A stretch of 64,000 nt of DNA. Source: Monarcha castaneiventris obscurior. Taxonomy: Eukaryota; Chordata; Aves; Passeriformes; Monarchidae. The stretch is from positions 1,302,001 through 1,366,000 of the forward strand of contig JAMPIT010000350.1 in the NCBI GenBank assembly GCA_026261815.1, given 5' to 3'. The notes beneath the pieces were generated by a model. The model saw nothing but the letters and a program-made list of their open reading frames with translations. It was not told the DNA's origin and ran no database searches. The position numbers and the translations under genes were made by a program. The number at the start of each line of letters is the position of its first letter. Within the stretch, counting starts at the first letter, position 1. Shown here piece after piece: positions 62,851 through 64,000 of this stretch.

Positions 62851-64000
62851 CCACTAGAAAAGATGCTGGTTTTTGCCATGTATTTATCCATATGCTTAGT
62901 CTTGCTGGGTTTTGTTGCAGTTTAAACTGTTTTCTTTGGTGCAGGCCTGGCTTATCTGTACCAAACTTCCCCAGCTGCTCCCAGAAAGCTAAATTTTTTT
63001 ATTTAAATGGTACACTATTTGAGTATCGTTGCAGTCTTATAGAGCACTTCTAGGGAATAAATTTCACACCACAGTTGTTAGATCAACTGTTTAATATTTC
63101 GGTTTGTCTGGAAATTATGGGTGAATACTGTCTGATCTTGATGACTTGTTAATGGTTTTATCTAGATTAACTTATGCTGATTGCATAAAAGGCTGTCTCT
63201 ATCCTAGCCCTCTGGAAAAAGACTGTTGTGGCAAATTCCATCTGCTCTTCTATAGTGAGCATCAGGGAGAAAAAAAAATCAACTTAGCTTTTTTGGTGCT
63301 TTTGTTTGAGCTCTTCTTTCATGATTCTTTATCTTCGTGCTTGTTCTTGGAACAATTGGCTTTAATTGTGAATTGAGAAAGCTATTAAAAAGTTGCTTTT
63401 AAAACTTATTTTGCTTTCTTTTTTTACAATTTCTAGTTAACCGGCTGAAGTTTATGGGAAATCCTCCCCCATCCTGTTTTCATTGTTAAGGAGCAACATC
63501 CGTTTTTAAAAAGATGCTTTTTTACCTAAAATAACATTCTGCAATGTTGTTTTTAATCAAGCTGGTTTTCACAGGGCTTTTTTTGTTATTCTTGCTTGCT
63601 TGTTTTTAATAAGTGGTGTGTGTTTAACCATTTTGATGGTTTTGATGGACGATCCCTGTCACGTTCAAGCATTTACACTTTGAGATGCTTCTTTTAAATA
63701 GCTTATTCATTTTTATGTATCTTACTTTGTTGAAATTTAACTTGATAACAAAGGATACAATTTTTGTCATTCCAAACAGCCTTTATATGAATGTATTACA
63801 GTTATGCTGAGTGGGTCTTTGATTCAAGATGTAACTGGTATTGTGAACTGTGAGCTCCTGCATCAAAAGGGGTTTCTAATTTTTATGACAGCTTACAGAA
63901 GGAGTAATTTTGTTGTCTAAAATACTACAGTTCTCACAGTTGTTGTATTTACCTAATAGTGAGAGATTTCCGTTTCCGAGTACTTGCTTTTCTACTTTGA

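Larger units (their letters stand above)
37502..64000 (+). other. MICU2: MICU2 intron 1 (partial, at least 26.5 kb)
   Basis: Opens with the donor GTAAGG and runs off the window. I looked for the next exon (motifs such as GIIYIGKP and MTPRDFLFSVMFEQ) and saw none, though a by-eye search of 26 kb can miss a diverged exon. The intron is AT-rich and holds CR1 pieces (48372, 52553, 57390, 61612), LTRs (46474, 48586, 62519), an old repeat (51545) and small tandem repeats (39509, 42128). The rest is non-coding with no recognisable RNA gene. A moderately GC-rich piece at about 43980-44480 remains unassigned. Confidence 0.75.

Noticed and set aside
37502..64000. MICU2 exon 2 within the window
   Set aside because: Looked for GIIYIGKP, RFMQFSS and MTPRDFLFSVMF-like coding sequence on the plus strand without success; the search was by eye, so a diverged exon is not fully excluded.

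Overview
This is a vertebrate, almost certainly avian, chromosomal window. Three things point to a bird: exon-intron gene structure with long AT-rich introns and CpG islands at promoters; about eight 5'-truncated CR1 LINE fragments with the bird-typical ATTCTRTG-type 3' tails; and a solo ERVL-type LTR of a family I know from neoavian and passerine genomes. A passerine is likely but not proven. The gene pair (FGF9 and MICU2, divergently arranged) matches the order I recall from human chromosome 13, and from chicken chromosome 1 by conserved synteny.

Layout. Positions 1-12272 carry the 5' two thirds of FGF9 on the minus strand: part of intron 2 (1-5439), exon 2 (5440-5543, 104 bp), a 6.45 kb intron 1 with GC-rich CpG-island blocks, and coding exon 1 (11996-12272). 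The last coding exon lies beyond the left edge. A 5' UTR probably runs from 12273 to about 13300. It is preceded by a TATA-like box and a CpG island, and contains an ATG uORF and a long polypyrimidine tract in the transcript sense.

Positions ~13.9-36.8 kb are intergenic: ordinary AT-rich DNA with an ancient amniote repeat (~15.0-15.4 kb), an isolated CpG island (~18.2-18.9 kb), a 0.7 kb CR1 fragment (~23.0-23.7 kb), a MIR-like relic and a small CR1 tail.

At ~36.8-37.8 kb is the MICU2 5' end on the plus strand: a CR1 fragment directly abutting a short GC-rich promoter with an NRF1 palindrome, then coding exon 1 (37310-37501, mitochondrial targeting peptide), then a G-quadruplex-prone run just inside intron 1. 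Everything from 37502 to 64000 is read as MICU2 intron 1. It holds four CR1 pieces, one clear solo LTR (48.6-49.1 kb), two further probable LTRs (46.5-46.8 and 62.5-62.85 kb) and small tandem repeats.

The two genes do not act together: FGF9 is a secreted growth factor and MICU2 a regulator of the mitochondrial calcium uniporter. They are long-standing neighbours transcribed away from each other, about 24 kb apart here. I found no RNA genes, no CRISPR and no convincing novel protein gene. Most long open frames here are stop-poor stretches of CpG islands or remnants of CR1 reverse transcriptase. The points most worth checking are the CR1/NRF1/G4 architecture at MICU2, the structured FGF9 5' UTR, the unassigned CpG island at 18.2-18.9 kb and a GTGAC/GTCAC minisatellite at 42.1-42.2 kb.
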